Shown here: positions 1 through 9,168 of the stretch, one piece after another
How the letters are laid out: each line of letters begins with the position of its first letter
Numbering within the stretch: the first letter of the stretch is position 1
Assembly (NCBI RefSeq): GCF_030362835.1
Contig: NZ_JAUCGQ010000001.1
Coordinates: 744,001 to 808,000, forward strand
Length of the DNA stretch: 64,000 nt
From: Cellulomonas alba
GTDB taxonomy: Bacteria > Actinomycetota > Actinomycetes > Actinomycetales > Cellulomonadaceae
Reading direction: 5' to 3'
The notes under the pieces: model-generated
Told to the model about the DNA's origin: nothing
Databases searched by the model: none
Seen by the model: the letters and a program-made list of their open reading frames with translations, nothing else
Translations under genes and position numbers: made by a program

Positions 1-136
<136 letters not shown>

Positions 137-239
137 TTAGGCCAGCCCGCCGTGACGGCACGGGGAGCGCCGCGCCCGCGGGTCTGTGCGGGCTCCGGGC
201 ACGGGCCGCCGGTCGCCGGGCGAGCAGCGGCGCGCGCCG

Positions 240-788
240 TCAGACCGCCGGCTCGGCGAACCACACGACCGTCTCGCCGTACGCGCGCCGGTCGAACCGC
301 GCGAGCGCGTCGGGCCACGTCGGCTCGGGGCTGCGCGACGAGCGCTCCACCACGACGACGCCGTCGGCGGCCACGGCCCCGGCGAGGCCGGCGAGGACAT
401 CCGCGAGCGCAGGCTCGGCGACGTCATAGGGCGGGTCGATCAGCACGAGGTCGAACGGTCCGCCCGGGTGCTCGACGAACCGCTCGGCGCGCTCGGCGGC
501 GACGCTCACGCCCGTCAGACCCAGGGCCCCGACGTTGCAGCGGCACACGTCGGCGGCCTCGCGCGCCGCCTCCACGAGCACCACCGAGACCGCGCCGCGG
601 GACGCCGCCTCGAGCCCGAGGGCACCCGAGCCGGCGTACAGGTCGAGCACGCGAGCGCCGTCCACGACGCCGAGGTGCTCGAGGCGGGAGAACAGCGCCT
701 CGCGGACGCGCTCGCTCGTCGGCCGCGTGCCGCGGCGCGGCACCTGCAGCGTCCGACCGCCGGCCCGGCCCGCGACGATCCGCGTCAC
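240..788 (-). CDS. rsmD: 16S rRNA (guanine966-N2)-methyltransferase RsmD
   Basis: RsmD methylates N2 of G966 in 16S rRNA during small-subunit assembly, using S-adenosylmethionine. The 182-aa product has the usual length. The N-terminus MTRIVAGRAGGRTLQVPRRG with TRPTSERVREALF is the family signature. SAM motif I is DLYAGSGALGLEA (about residues 49-61) and the catalytic NPPY-type motif is DPPY (about 118-121). The GTG start overlaps the stop of the upstream permease gene by 4 bases (GTGA), so the two are probably translationally coupled. coaD follows about 110 bases downstream. Confidence 0.93.
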   Translation of the reverse strand: MTRIVAGRAGGRTLQVPRRGTRPTSERVREALFSRLEHLGVVDGARVLDLYAGSGALGLEAASRGAVSVVLVEAAREAADVCRCNVGALGLTGVSVAAERAERFVEHPGGPFDLVLIDPPYDVAEPALADVLAGLAGAVAADGVVVVERSSRSPEPTWPDALARFDRRAYGETVVWFAEPAV

Positions 789-2389
789 CGGCGACCTTCG
801 TCGGCCTGCGCCATCATCCGCTCCATGAAGCCCTTGGTCTGGATCGACGAGCTGAGCGCGACGGCGGCCGCCGCCAGGACGAGCTGGATGACGATGAGCG
901 TGGGCGTCACGGTGCGGAGCAGGATCGCGATCCAGAGCGGCACGAGCCCGATCACCACGACGTCAGGCCCGCGCGAGAGCACGCTCGCGACGCCGCCCGG
1001 GAGCGCACCGAACGGCGTCGACACGAGCGGGCCGCCCCAGTTGGGTGCCGGCCGGTAGGACGCGCGGACGGCCGCCGCAGCCCACACCGGCGTCGTCGCG
1101 AGCCCGAGCACGACCCAACCGGCGACGTCGCCCGCCCAGCGGCCGATCGCGACGAACACGACGACCGACCACACCAGCATCGCCGCGGCCGGCACGAGCA
1201 TGCGCAGGCGTCGCACCTGCTTGGCCTCGAGCGGCAGCAACCGGTCGAGCACGGGCGCCATCTCGGCGCGCCGCGCGCCGTCACCCGTGGCGCTCATCGC
1301 GACGTAGCCGGCAAGGAGCACCGCCAGGAGCACGCCGCCCTCGGACGCGAGCTGCGGCACGCTCGCCACGAGCACCGGCACGAGTGCCGCGACGACGAGC
1401 TGCACGAGGTGCCGCGTCGAGCGCCGCAGCACCACCAGGTCCGCGGAGACGAGCGCCGACCGCGGCCCGCGCACGGTGCGCAGCCGAGACACGTACCGCC
1501 GGTTCGAGGGCGCGGAGCCGTCCGACAGCGCGCGCCCGAGCTCGCGGGAGTCCATCGACACCACGGCACCGACCGCCTGCGTGGCGACCGACCCGCTCTC
1601 GCGCAGCGTGCGCTCCGGGATCCGGCCGAGCCGTGCGTCGACCACGAACGCGAGCGCGGCGACCACGATGGCGAGGACGCCGACGAGCCACCACGGCGGC
1701 GCGGGGATCTCGTCGAGCGACGAGCCCGCGACGGCGAGCGCCACCGCGGCGACCGGTGCCGCAGCGAGCAGCAGGTCGCCGACGAGCGCCGTGCGGCGTC
1801 GCGCCACACCGCCCGACTGGACGAGCGCCGCGACCAGGACGATGGCGGCGGCGACGAGCGCGGAGGTCGCGGCGACACGCGGCCACCGCCCGCCGACGTC
1901 GGCCAGCAGCCCCGCGTCGAGCAACGCGACCAGCACCGCACCGACGAGCGCCGCCACGATCGGGAGCCGCCGTGCGGCGGGTCGGAGGAGACCGCGCCGG
2001 TCGACCGGCAGGCTCAGCCACCACGCCGCCTCGGCACCGCCCGCACCGACCGGGCCGAGCCGGCCGGCGAGCGACAGCAGCACGCCCGCGAGCCCCACGA
2101 GCATCAGCACCGCGAGGGTCGCGAGGCTCAGCCCGCGTGGCGGCTCGACCGTGGGCGCCGGCGGGAGCGCGACGCGCATCGCCTGCGCGAAGCCGAGGGC
2201 GAGCGCGATGCTGATCGCGATCGTGATGACCGCGTAGTAGACGTCGGAGAGGAGCGACCCGAGGCTCGCGCCACCGCGCGCGTTGCCCGCCTGGGCGGTG
2301 AAGCGCCGGATCGAGCGCGGCGCCGGGACCGGGCCGAGCTCGTACGGCTGCACGGCGGGCGCCGCGGGGCGGTCGACCTCGTCGGTCAC
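785..2389 (-). CDS. DUF6297 family membrane protein, ABC transporter permease partner
   Basis: A 534-aa polytopic membrane protein with roughly twelve hydrophobic segments. After a polar N-terminus of about 45 residues, the first membrane helix starts near DVYYAVITIAISIALAL. The conserved C-terminal stretch includes PNWGGPLVSTPFGALPGG. It matches the actinobacterial DUF6297 family, whose genes sit next to an ABC ATPase. I infer that it is the permease of the ABC pair encoded with the next gene upstream; the substrate is unknown. The start is GTG at 2389, overlapping the ATPase stop by 4 bases (GTGA), and its own stop overlaps the rsmD start the same way. Confidence 0.8.
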   Translation of the reverse strand: MTDEVDRPAAPAVQPYELGPVPAPRSIRRFTAQAGNARGGASLGSLLSDVYYAVITIAISIALALGFAQAMRVALPPAPTVEPPRGLSLATLAVLMLVGLAGVLLSLAGRLGPVGAGGAEAAWWLSLPVDRRGLLRPAARRLPIVAALVGAVLVALLDAGLLADVGGRWPRVAATSALVAAAIVLVAALVQSGGVARRRTALVGDLLLAAAPVAAVALAVAGSSLDEIPAPPWWLVGVLAIVVAALAFVVDARLGRIPERTLRESGSVATQAVGAVVSMDSRELGRALSDGSAPSNRRYVSRLRTVRGPRSALVSADLVVLRRSTRHLVQLVVAALVPVLVASVPQLASEGGVLLAVLLAGYVAMSATGDGARRAEMAPVLDRLLPLEAKQVRRLRMLVPAAAMLVWSVVVFVAIGRWAGDVAGWVVLGLATTPVWAAAAVRASYRPAPNWGGPLVSTPFGALPGGVASVLSRGPDVVVIGLVPLWIAILLRTVTPTLIVIQLVLAAAAVALSSSIQTKGFMERMMAQADEGRR

Positions 2390-3075
2390 GGCTGCTCCCG
2401 GCCGATCACGGCCGCGGCCTCGGCCGGCGACAGCACCCGCGTCGCGTCCTCGTGCACGTGGACCGCGCGGTCGGTCACGGCGAGCAGCAGCTCGGGGTCG
2501 TGGGTCGCCAGCAGGACGGCGCCGCCCGCGCGCTTCTCGGCGACGAGCCGGTCCGCGAGCCGGTCGCGCATCGCGTGGTCGAGGCGCTGCTCCGGCTCGT
2601 CGAGCACGAGGAGCGAGCGCGGCCGCGCGAAGCCCGCGGCGAGCAGGAGGCGCCGGCGCTGGCCGGACGACAGCGCCGGCGGCAGCGAGCGAGCGTGGTC
2701 GGTGAGGCCGAAGTCGGTGAGCAGCGACTCGACCACCGTGTCGGCGCCCCGTACTCCGTGACCGCGCGCCGTGAGGTAGAGGTGCTCGGAGACGGTGAGC
2801 GCCGGGAAGTACGCGTCGTCGTCCAGCACGCTCGAGACCTGCGTCCGGAACGCGACCGAACGCTCGTCGACGGCCGCGCCGAGCACCTGCAGCGTGCCGC
2901 CCTCGGGCTCGAGCAGCCCGATCACGGCGCGCAGGACGGTCGACTTGCCCGAGCCGTTGGCGCCGACGAGCGCGACCGCCTTGCCGGCGTTGAGCGTGAA
3001 CGTGACCGGCGCGCACACCGGTGCTCCGTCGTAGCCGACAAGCAGGTCCTGGGCGCGCACGACGGGCTTCGACAC
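2386..3075 (-). CDS. ABC transporter ATP-binding protein
   Basis: A 229-aa single ABC ATPase domain. Walker A is GANGSGKST (about residues 38-46), the signature is LSSGQ (135-139), Walker B with the catalytic Glu is LLVLDE (155-160), and the switch His is in THD near 191. The signature has Ser where LSGGQ has Gly, a common variant. It would energise transport by the overlapping DUF6297 permease; direction and substrate cannot be read from sequence. The GTG start has a -10 box TACCCT (3083-3088) ending 7 bases upstream, suggesting a leaderless transcript that begins the ABC-rsmD set. Confidence 0.85.
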   Translation of the reverse strand: MSKPVVRAQDLLVGYDGAPVCAPVTFTLNAGKAVALVGANGSGKSTVLRAVIGLLEPEGGTLQVLGAAVDERSVAFRTQVSSVLDDDAYFPALTVSEHLYLTARGHGVRGADTVVESLLTDFGLTDHARSLPPALSSGQRRRLLLAAGFARPRSLLVLDEPEQRLDHAMRDRLADRLVAEKRAGGAVLLATHDPELLLAVTDRAVHVHEDATRVLSPAEAAAVIGREQP

Positions 3076-3130
3076 GCCCGCCAGGGTAGCCGCGGCGCGT
3101 GTGCGCGCGGACCGGACCGGCCGGTGCGCG

Positions 3131-5425
3131 TCAGGTCCGGTCGAGGAACTCCTCGCGGTCGCCGGCGAGCATCGACCCGATCGCGGCGGCGAGCCGCGGG
3201 TGCTGCTCGAGCTCGGGGTCGGCCGCGACGAGGGCTCGCGCGTCCGCGCGGGCGCGCTCGATCACGGCGGCGTCCTTCGCGACGCGCAGCAGCCGCAGCG
3301 AGCTCGCGACGCCGGACTGTGCGGCGCCGAGCACGTCGCCCTCGCGCCGCAGGTCGAGGTCGGCGGCCGCGACCTCGAAGCCGTCGGTCGTCGCCGCGAG
3401 CGCCTCGAGCCGCGCCTGCGCCGGGCTGCCCTCGGCCGCGCCGGAGACCAGCAGGCAGACGCCGGGCGCGGCGCCCCGGCCGACGCGACCCCGGAGCTGG
3501 TGCAGCTGGGACAGCCCGAAGTGGTCGGCGTCGAGCACGACCATCGCGGTCGCGGCGGGTACGTCGACTCCCACCTCGACCACCGTGGTCGCCACCAGCA
3601 CCGGGGCCTCCCCGGAGGCGAACGCCGTCAGCGCGCGGTCCTTCTCGTCGGGCGACATGCGCGCGTGCAGCATGCCCACGCGCACGCCGCGCAGCACCGG
3701 GTCGCTCGCGAGCTCGTCCGCGACCTCGAGCACGGCTCGCAACGGCCGCCGCGGCGCCGCGTCCCCCTCGCCGACGGTCGCCGGGTCGTCGAGCACCAGG
3801 TCCGCGCCGTCCTCGTCGCGCGCGCGCCGCCGTCCGGTCCCGCCCTCGGCCGCGGGGTCGTCGCCCTCGATGCGGGGGCAGACGACGTAGGCGCGGCCGC
3901 CGCGGTCCACCTCCTCGCGGACGCGCGCCCACGTCCGCGCGAGCCACGCCGGCCGGTCCCCCGGCACGACGTGCGTCGTGACGCCGCTGCGGCCCGCGGG
4001 GATCTCGCGCAGCGTCGACGTCTCGAGGTCGCCGAACACCGTCATCGCCACGGTCCGCGGGATCGGCGTCGCGGTCATGACGAGCATGTGCGGGGCGGTG
4101 GCCGCCTTGCTGCGCAGCACGTCGCGCTGCTCGACCCCGAACCGGTGCTGCTCGTCGACCACCACCAGGCCGAGGTCCGCGAACTGCACGTTCGCCGACA
4201 GCAGCGCGTGCGTGCCGACCACGATGCCCGCGCGGCCGCTCGCGGCGTCGAGCAGGCTCTCCCTGCGCACCGCCGCGCCCTGCGACCCTGTCAGCAGCAC
4301 CACGCGGGTGCCGATGTCGGCGCCGCCGAGCAGGCCGACGTCAGACAGCTCGCCGAGCAGCGCGCGCAGCGTCCACATGTGCTGCGCGGCGAGCACCTCG
4401 GTCGGCGCGAGCAGCGCCGCCTGCCCGCCCGCGTCGACGACCTGGAGCATCGCGCGCAGCGCCACGACCGTCTTGCCCGAGCCGACCTCGCCCTGCAGCA
4501 GCCGCTGCATCGGCACGGGACGGGCGAGGTCGGCGGCGATCTCGTCGCCGACCACCCGCTGGCCGTCCGTCAGTGCGAACGGCAGCCGGGCGTCGAACGC
4601 GTCGAGCACCGCACCTGAGACCCGCGGGCGCGCGGTGGCGGCCTCGCGCTCCGCACGGGCGCGCCGGCGCGCGAGCTCCGCCTGGAGCACGAACGCCTCC
4701 TCGAAGCGCAGGCGGGCGCGCGCCGCGTGCCAGTCGTCGTCGGAGTGCGGCACGTGCACCTGCTGGATCGCGTGGAGCAGGGTGCCGAGGCCGTGCACCG
4801 CGCGGACCTCGTCCGGCACGGGGTCCGGGACGTCCGTCTCGCGGAGCGGGTCGAGCACCTGCCGCACGGCCCGCCGGATCGTCCGCGAGTCGAGCTTGGC
4901 GCTCGCCGGGTAGACGGGCACCGGCCAGTCCGCGTGCGCGAGAGCCCGCGCCTCGGAGTCGAGGTCGTCGAACAGCTCGAAGTCCGGGTGGGTCAGCTGC
5001 AGGGCGCCGTTGAACATCGTGACCTGCCCCGAGAACAGCCCGACGACGCCCGGCTGCAGCGACCGCTCGAACCCGCGGAGGGCGCCCTGGTGCCGGGCGA
5101 AGAACGTGAGCCGCAGGGACCGCTGGCCGTCCGTGACGACCACCTCCATGCGCGGCGCGCCGGTGTTCCGCGCATGCTTCACGTCCGTCCGCACCACGCG
5201 CGCGACGACCGACACCGTCTCGCCGACCACGAGGCTCGACAGCTCGGTCAGCTCGCCGCGCGTCGCGTACCGACGCGGGTAGTGGCGCAGCAGCTCGCCG
5301 ACCGTGTGGACGTCGAGCGCGAGGAACCGCTTGGCGAGGGCCGGGCCGAGCACCGCCGAGAGCGGCTCGCCGAGCCGGTCGCCGCCGCTGTCGACACCGT
5401 CGGCGTAGCGGAGCCCGCGTGCCAT
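3131..5425 (-). CDS. recG: ATP-dependent DNA helicase RecG
   Basis: RecG remodels stalled replication forks and branch-migrates Holliday junctions. The 764-aa product has the usual length: an N-terminal wedge/OB domain (LLRHYPRRYATRGEL near residue 45), then superfamily 2 helicase domains with Walker A GEVGSGKT, the DExH-type box DEQHRFG, TATPIPRT (motif III) and the C-terminal QLRGRVGRG (motif VI). The ATG start at 5425 shares one base with the TGA of the FakA-like gene upstream (TGATG), so the two are likely one transcript. An in-frame reading continues far upstream without a stop, but only as a shadow of the previous gene. Confidence 0.95.
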   Translation of the reverse strand: MARGLRYADGVDSGGDRLGEPLSAVLGPALAKRFLALDVHTVGELLRHYPRRYATRGELTELSSLVVGETVSVVARVVRTDVKHARNTGAPRMEVVVTDGQRSLRLTFFARHQGALRGFERSLQPGVVGLFSGQVTMFNGALQLTHPDFELFDDLDSEARALAHADWPVPVYPASAKLDSRTIRRAVRQVLDPLRETDVPDPVPDEVRAVHGLGTLLHAIQQVHVPHSDDDWHAARARLRFEEAFVLQAELARRRARAEREAATARPRVSGAVLDAFDARLPFALTDGQRVVGDEIAADLARPVPMQRLLQGEVGSGKTVVALRAMLQVVDAGGQAALLAPTEVLAAQHMWTLRALLGELSDVGLLGGADIGTRVVLLTGSQGAAVRRESLLDAASGRAGIVVGTHALLSANVQFADLGLVVVDEQHRFGVEQRDVLRSKAATAPHMLVMTATPIPRTVAMTVFGDLETSTLREIPAGRSGVTTHVVPGDRPAWLARTWARVREEVDRGGRAYVVCPRIEGDDPAAEGGTGRRRARDEDGADLVLDDPATVGEGDAAPRRPLRAVLEVADELASDPVLRGVRVGMLHARMSPDEKDRALTAFASGEAPVLVATTVVEVGVDVPAATAMVVLDADHFGLSQLHQLRGRVGRGAAPGVCLLVSGAAEGSPAQARLEALAATTDGFEVAAADLDLRREGDVLGAAQSGVASSLRLLRVAKDAAVIERARADARALVAADPELEQHPRLAAAIGSMLAGDREEFLDRT

Positions 5426-6933
5426 CAGTCCAGCCCCACGACGACCGCCGGGCCGCGACCGGTCGGGCCGACGAACGCGACCTCGAGCCCGCGCAGCTCG
5501 GCTGCCGCCGCGACCTCGGCCGAGACGCCCGCACCCAGCGGGTCGCGGTGCAGCACCGTCGCCGCCTCGGCGTCCGGCGCGACGTCCCGCACCACGTCGA
5601 TCAGCGCGACGACAGCGGGCGCCGACGCGTCCGCGCCCTCCGCGACGCGCAGCCGGCTGAGCGCCTCGACGGCGGCGCGGGTGCGCACCGCCGAGGCCTC
5701 CGAGCCCGCGAGCGCGAGCGCGGCCACCGCGACGGCCAGCTCGTCGGCCGCGCCGAGCACCTCGACGACCGGGCCGGCGTGCTCGTCGTCGAGCAGCGTG
5801 CCGAGCTGATCGGCGGACACCACCTCGCCAGGCAGCACAGCCACGCTCGCGGCGCCGGTGTCGGTGACCGCGCGCAGCACGTGGCCGGCGCGCACGGGCA
5901 CCTCGGGGCAGGCGACGAGCGCGACGGCCCCGGCGCCGGCGTACCACCGCGCCAGCGGCGCCGACGGCGTGCACGCCACGACGCCCCACCGCGACCCGCG
6001 CTCCGGCGGGTCGACCGGCCAGGTGCCCGGAAGGTGCGGCGCGTCGACGAGCCGCACGACCACCTGCTCGCGGCGACCGAGTGCCGCGGCCTCGATCGCG
6101 GCCTCGGGGTCGTCCGTGTGGACGTGCACGTGCCAGATCGCCTCCGTCCCCACCACCGCCACGGAGTCCCCCACGCGGCGCATCGCCGCGAGCAACGCGT
6201 CCGCCAGGTCCTCGCCGCCGGACGCCGAGACGAGGAGCATCACCTCGTACGCGCCGCCCTCGTCGGGGGCCGCGGCCGGCCGCGGGCCGGCCGCGGGGAG
6301 CCAGTCGAGGTCGAGATCGCCCTCGGCGCCCTCGACGGCCGCGGTCAGGGAGTCGAGCACGACGAGGAGCGCGCACGCGCCGGCGTCGACGACGTGCGCG
6401 GCCTGCAGCAGCGGGTGCGCCGCGCTGATCGCCGCGAGCGAGCCGTGCGCGTCGGCAGAGGCCTGGCGCAGCATCGCGTCGAGACCGGCCCCGGCGTCGA
6501 CCGCGACGCGTGCACCCTGCCCGACCGCGTCGGCCAGCGTGAGCACCGTGCCCTCCTGCGGGTCGCCGGTCGACTCGCGCGCGGCCCGGGCGGCCGCGAC
6601 CAGGGCGCGCGCGACGTCGGCCGGTCCGGCGGCCGGCACGAGCGCCCGGGCGAACCCGGCGAGGTACTGGCTGACGATCACGCCCGAGTTCCCACGGGCC
6701 GCGAGCATCGCGCCGCGCGCGAGGACCCGCGCCGCCTCGTCGGCGCCGGCGGCGTCCGGCGCGGCGGCGAGAGCGTCGGCCCCTCCCGTCACCGTGAGCA
6801 GCACGTTCGTGCCGGTGTCGCGGTCCGCGACGGGGAAGACGTTGACGGCGTCGATCCGGTCGCGCGCGAGCTCGAGCGCCCGGCGGGCGGCCACGGCCCA
6901 CGCGCGCACGGCCGCGGCATCGAGCACGTCCAC
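5425..6933 (-). CDS. DAK2 domain protein, FakA-like (fatty acid kinase catalytic subunit family)
   Basis: A 502-aa protein. The N-terminal DhaL/DAK2 nucleotide-binding domain carries NVFPVADRDTGTN (about residues 31-43), with the Asp residues that bind Mg-ADP, and RGNSGVIVSQYLAGF. Middle and C-terminal FakA-type domains follow. In the FakA family the protein phosphorylates fatty acids held by a DegV-type FakB partner; no FakB is in this window, so the substrate is inferred. The position directly before recG and divergent from rpmB is the standard Gram-positive arrangement. The GTG start has a clear Shine-Dalgarno GGAGG 4 bases upstream. Confidence 0.85.
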   Translation of the reverse strand: MDVLDAAAVRAWAVAARRALELARDRIDAVNVFPVADRDTGTNVLLTVTGGADALAAAPDAAGADEAARVLARGAMLAARGNSGVIVSQYLAGFARALVPAAGPADVARALVAAARAARESTGDPQEGTVLTLADAVGQGARVAVDAGAGLDAMLRQASADAHGSLAAISAAHPLLQAAHVVDAGACALLVVLDSLTAAVEGAEGDLDLDWLPAAGPRPAAAPDEGGAYEVMLLVSASGGEDLADALLAAMRRVGDSVAVVGTEAIWHVHVHTDDPEAAIEAAALGRREQVVVRLVDAPHLPGTWPVDPPERGSRWGVVACTPSAPLARWYAGAGAVALVACPEVPVRAGHVLRAVTDTGAASVAVLPGEVVSADQLGTLLDDEHAGPVVEVLGAADELAVAVAALALAGSEASAVRTRAAVEALSRLRVAEGADASAPAVVALIDVVRDVAPDAEAATVLHRDPLGAGVSAEVAAAAELRGLEVAFVGPTGRGPAVVVGLD

Positions 6934-7079
6934 GCCGCCTCCGTCCTGTCCGCCGACCGTCGTCGATCCGTTCGCCGATCACGCCGCGCGCCGTCCCGCT
7001 GCCGGGCGACCGCGGGTGGGCCGCGGCGTCCGACGTACCGACGTCGCCGAGGTCACACCCTGCCGCACGCCGCCGACAT

Positions 7080-7109
7080 TTGGGCGACCGTCGGGCCGTG
7101 GGCTAGTCT
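7080..7109 (+). promoter_or_regulatory. Candidate sigma-70-type promoter of rpmB
   Basis: -35 TTGGGC (7080-7085), an 18-base spacer, and -10 TAGTCT (7104-7109). It lies in the 290-base region between the divergent FakA-like gene and rpmB and would give a leader of about 108 bases. I found no strong hairpin in that leader. Confidence 0.5.
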
Positions 7110-7223
7110 TGTCCGGTTGCCCGGCGAGCGTCGGGTACCTGGAGGCGCCCGACGACCGGGCACCCCACCCCCTCACTTCGCCGCTCACGCGGCGTGACAC
7201 CGCCCGAAACACAGGAGAAGACC

Positions 7224-7415
7224 GTGGCTGCCACCTGCGACGTCTGCGCCAAGGGCCCGAGCTTCGGGCACAGCGTCTCGCACTCCAACCGGAAGACGAA
7301 GCGCCGCTGGAACCCGAACATCCAGCGCGTGCGCGCCGTTGTCGCGGGTACCCCCAAGCGCCTCAACGTGTGCACCTCGTGCCTCAAGGCCGGCAAGGTC
7401 CAGCGCGCGATCTGA
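7224..7415 (+). CDS. rpmB: 50S ribosomal protein L28 (zinc-binding form)
   Basis: A 63-aa ribosomal protein of the large subunit. It begins VAATCDVCAKGPSFGHSVSH and ends with a second CxxC pair (NVCTSCLKAGKVQRAI). The two CxxC pairs mark the zinc-binding C+ form of L28. The GTG start at 7224 is chosen because L28 proteins start here and an AGGAG Shine-Dalgarno lies at 7213-7217. The body is rich in Lys and Arg, as expected for an rRNA-binding protein. A strong terminator follows. Confidence 0.95.
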   Translation: MAATCDVCAKGPSFGHSVSHSNRKTKRRWNPNIQRVRAVVAGTPKRLNVCTSCLKAGKVQRAI

Positions 7416-7436
7416 CACGACACGATTCACAGCCAA

Positions 7437-7464
7437 GGCCCGCGAGGTTCCGACCTCGCGGGCC
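7437..7464 (+). terminator. Rho-independent-type terminator after rpmB
   Basis: Perfect 12-bp stem GGCCCGCGAGGT / ACCTCGCGGGCC with a 4-base loop, 21 bases after the rpmB stop. It is followed by TTCGCCGTT rather than a long T-run, usual for GC-rich actinobacteria. Confidence 0.8.
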
Positions 7465-7499
7465 TTCGCCGTTCCCGGACCATGTGGCAGGGTGACGGC

Positions 7500-8024
7500 A
7501 TGGCCGAGCAGATCGACGAGGTGACCATCCGCGCCGCGGGCCCGGACGACGCGGCGGCCATCGCCGCGGTCCACGTCCGGTCGTGGCAGGAGGCCTACGA
7601 GGGCATCGTGCCCGAGGTCTACCTCGCCGGTCTCGACCCCGAGCAGCGCGCCCGCGAGTGGGCCGACCACCTCCGGACAGGCCCCCAGGACCAGGTGACG
7701 ACGTGGGTCGCCGAGAGCGGCGACCAGGTGATCGGCTTCCTGTCCTTCGGCCCGAGCCGCGACGAGGACGCGCAGCGCGGCGACCGCGAGATCTACTCGA
7801 TCTACCTCGACCCCGGCACGTGGGGCCACGGCGTCGCACGCGACCTGATGCGCACGATGCTCGGCGAGCTGGGCGCGCACACGCGGGTGTCGCTGTGGGT
7901 GCTGGCCGACAACGAGCGCGCACGGCACTTCTACCGCCGCCACGGCTTCCAGCCCGATGGCGTCGAGCGCATCGACGAGGTCGGTGGCGCCGAGCTGCTC
8001 GAGGTCCGCTACCGCCGCGGCTGA
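7500..8024 (+). CDS. GNAT family N-acetyltransferase
   Basis: A 174-aa single GNAT domain. The N-terminal IRAAGPDDAAAIAAVHVRSW is typical, the acetyl-CoA-binding motif A is IYLDPGTWGHGVARDLM, and the C-terminal strand is VLADNERARHFYRRHGFQ. It should transfer an acyl group from acyl-CoA to an amine; the acceptor is unknown. The ATG at 7500 is preferred over the one at 7482 because a -10 box CAGGGT (7488-7493) ends 6 bases before it, giving a leaderless mRNA just after the rpmB terminator. Confidence 0.85.
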   Translation: MAEQIDEVTIRAAGPDDAAAIAAVHVRSWQEAYEGIVPEVYLAGLDPEQRAREWADHLRTGPQDQVTTWVAESGDQVIGFLSFGPSRDEDAQRGDREIYSIYLDPGTWGHGVARDLMRTMLGELGAHTRVSLWVLADNERARHFYRRHGFQPDGVERIDEVGGAELLEVRYRRG

Positions 8025-8025
8025 C

Positions 8026-8073
8026 CTGGTCGGCGGGTCAGCTGGTCGGCGGGTCAGCCGGTCGGCCGGTCAG
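8026..8073. repeat. 16-bp tandem repeat, three copies, over the thiL stop codon
   Basis: Two identical copies of CTGGTCGGCGGGTCAG (8026-8041, 8042-8057) and a third with two changes (8058-8073). The array fills the gap between the convergent GNAT and thiL genes and includes the thiL stop codon, which is the TCA of the third copy. Confidence 0.85.
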
Positions 8074-9062
8074 CCGCCGAAGTGGTCCCAGCCGCGCGGG
8101 CCGCCGGGCGTCCGCCCGTCGACCAGCACCGCGCCGCCCTCCCCCGCACGCACGCGCCCGATCGCACGGAACGACTCGGGCAGCGGCACCCCCTCCGGGA
8201 ACGTGGCGAGCAGGCCGTGGTCCTCGCCGCCCCCCAGCACCCAGTCCAGCGCGCGCGACCCGAGCACCTCCGCCGCGGCAGCCACCCGTTCGAGCTCCGG
8301 GCCGAGAGCGGCGCCGTCGAGGTCGAGCACCACGCCGCTCGCCGCCGCGAGCCGGGCGCCGTCGCGCAGCAGCCCGTCGGACACGTCCATCATCGCCGTC
8401 GCGCCGGCGCGAGCCGCCGCGGGGCCCGACGCGAGGGGCGCCACCGGCCGCAGGTGGTGCGCGACCGCCGTCGGGTCGTCCTGCGGCCGCCCCGCCTCGA
8501 GGAGCGCGAGCCCCGCGGCAGACAGACCCAGGACGCCCGCGTGCGCCAGGACGTCGCCGACGCGCGCACCCGAGCGCAGCACCGGCGCCCGACCCCCCAG
8601 GTCGCCGTGCGCCGTCACCGAGACCACGACCAGAGGCGCGCCCGACAGGTCCCCGCCGACGACGCCGACGCCGAGCGGCGCGCACACGCCGGCGAGCCCG
8701 CGCGCGAGGCCCTCGACCCAGTCGACCGGCAGGTCACCGGGGACCGCCAGTGCGACGACGATCGCGGTGGGCTCCGCCCCCATCGCCGCGACGTCCGCCA
8801 GGTTCTGGACCGCCGCGCGCGCACCGACGTCCTCGCCGTGCGACCAGCGCCGCCGGAAGTGCCTGTCCTCGACCAGGATGTCGGTCGTCACGACGAAGCG
8901 GCCGTCGGGCGCGGTCACGACCGCCGCGTCGTCGCCGGGCGGCAGGAGCGTCGCGCGACCCCGCGGCAGCAGCGGCACGATGCGAGCGAGCAGCGCCTCC
9001 TCGGACAGGTCCCGCACGAGGGGCGCGTCGGGGACCGGGGTCGGCGGCAGCGGGTCGGGCAC
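8070..9062 (-). CDS. thiL: Thiamine-monophosphate kinase ThiL
   Basis: ThiL phosphorylates thiamine monophosphate to the cofactor thiamine diphosphate. The 330-aa protein has the normal length. N-terminal ATP/Mg residues are in LPPGDDAAVV and TTDILVEDRHFRRRW, followed by NLADVAAMGAEPTAIVVALA; later SDGLLRDGARLA and LGGGEDHGLLATFP complete the PurM-like fold. The GTG start has a -10 box TAGCGT (9069-9074) 6 bases upstream. In related actinobacteria thiL lies beside a DUF3515 gene and ddl, as here. The stop lies in a short tandem repeat. Confidence 0.93.
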   Translation of the reverse strand: MPDPLPPTPVPDAPLVRDLSEEALLARIVPLLPRGRATLLPPGDDAAVVTAPDGRFVVTTDILVEDRHFRRRWSHGEDVGARAAVQNLADVAAMGAEPTAIVVALAVPGDLPVDWVEGLARGLAGVCAPLGVGVVGGDLSGAPLVVVSVTAHGDLGGRAPVLRSGARVGDVLAHAGVLGLSAAGLALLEAGRPQDDPTAVAHHLRPVAPLASGPAAARAGATAMMDVSDGLLRDGARLAAASGVVLDLDGAALGPELERVAAAAEVLGSRALDWVLGGGEDHGLLATFPEGVPLPESFRAIGRVRAGEGGAVLVDGRTPGGPRGWDHFGG

Positions 9063-9168
9063 GGCGCAACGCTAGACGAGGGTCCGGCCCGCGGGAGTCC
9101 GGGCCGGCGTGGCAGGCGTCACGGACGGGCGGGACAGGGCGCACGCGCGCGCGGGCTACCGTGGCGGG

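Noticed and set aside
3131-6982. A recG start far upstream, giving a 1283-codon fusion with the FakA-like region
   Set aside because: The extension is an Arg/Gly-rich shadow of the DAK2 gene. The ATG at 5425 matches the RecG family start and junction.
7224-7415. Start of rpmB at 7194
   Set aside because: The extra 10 residues are not part of L28 and the Shine-Dalgarno AGGAG fits only the GTG at 7224.
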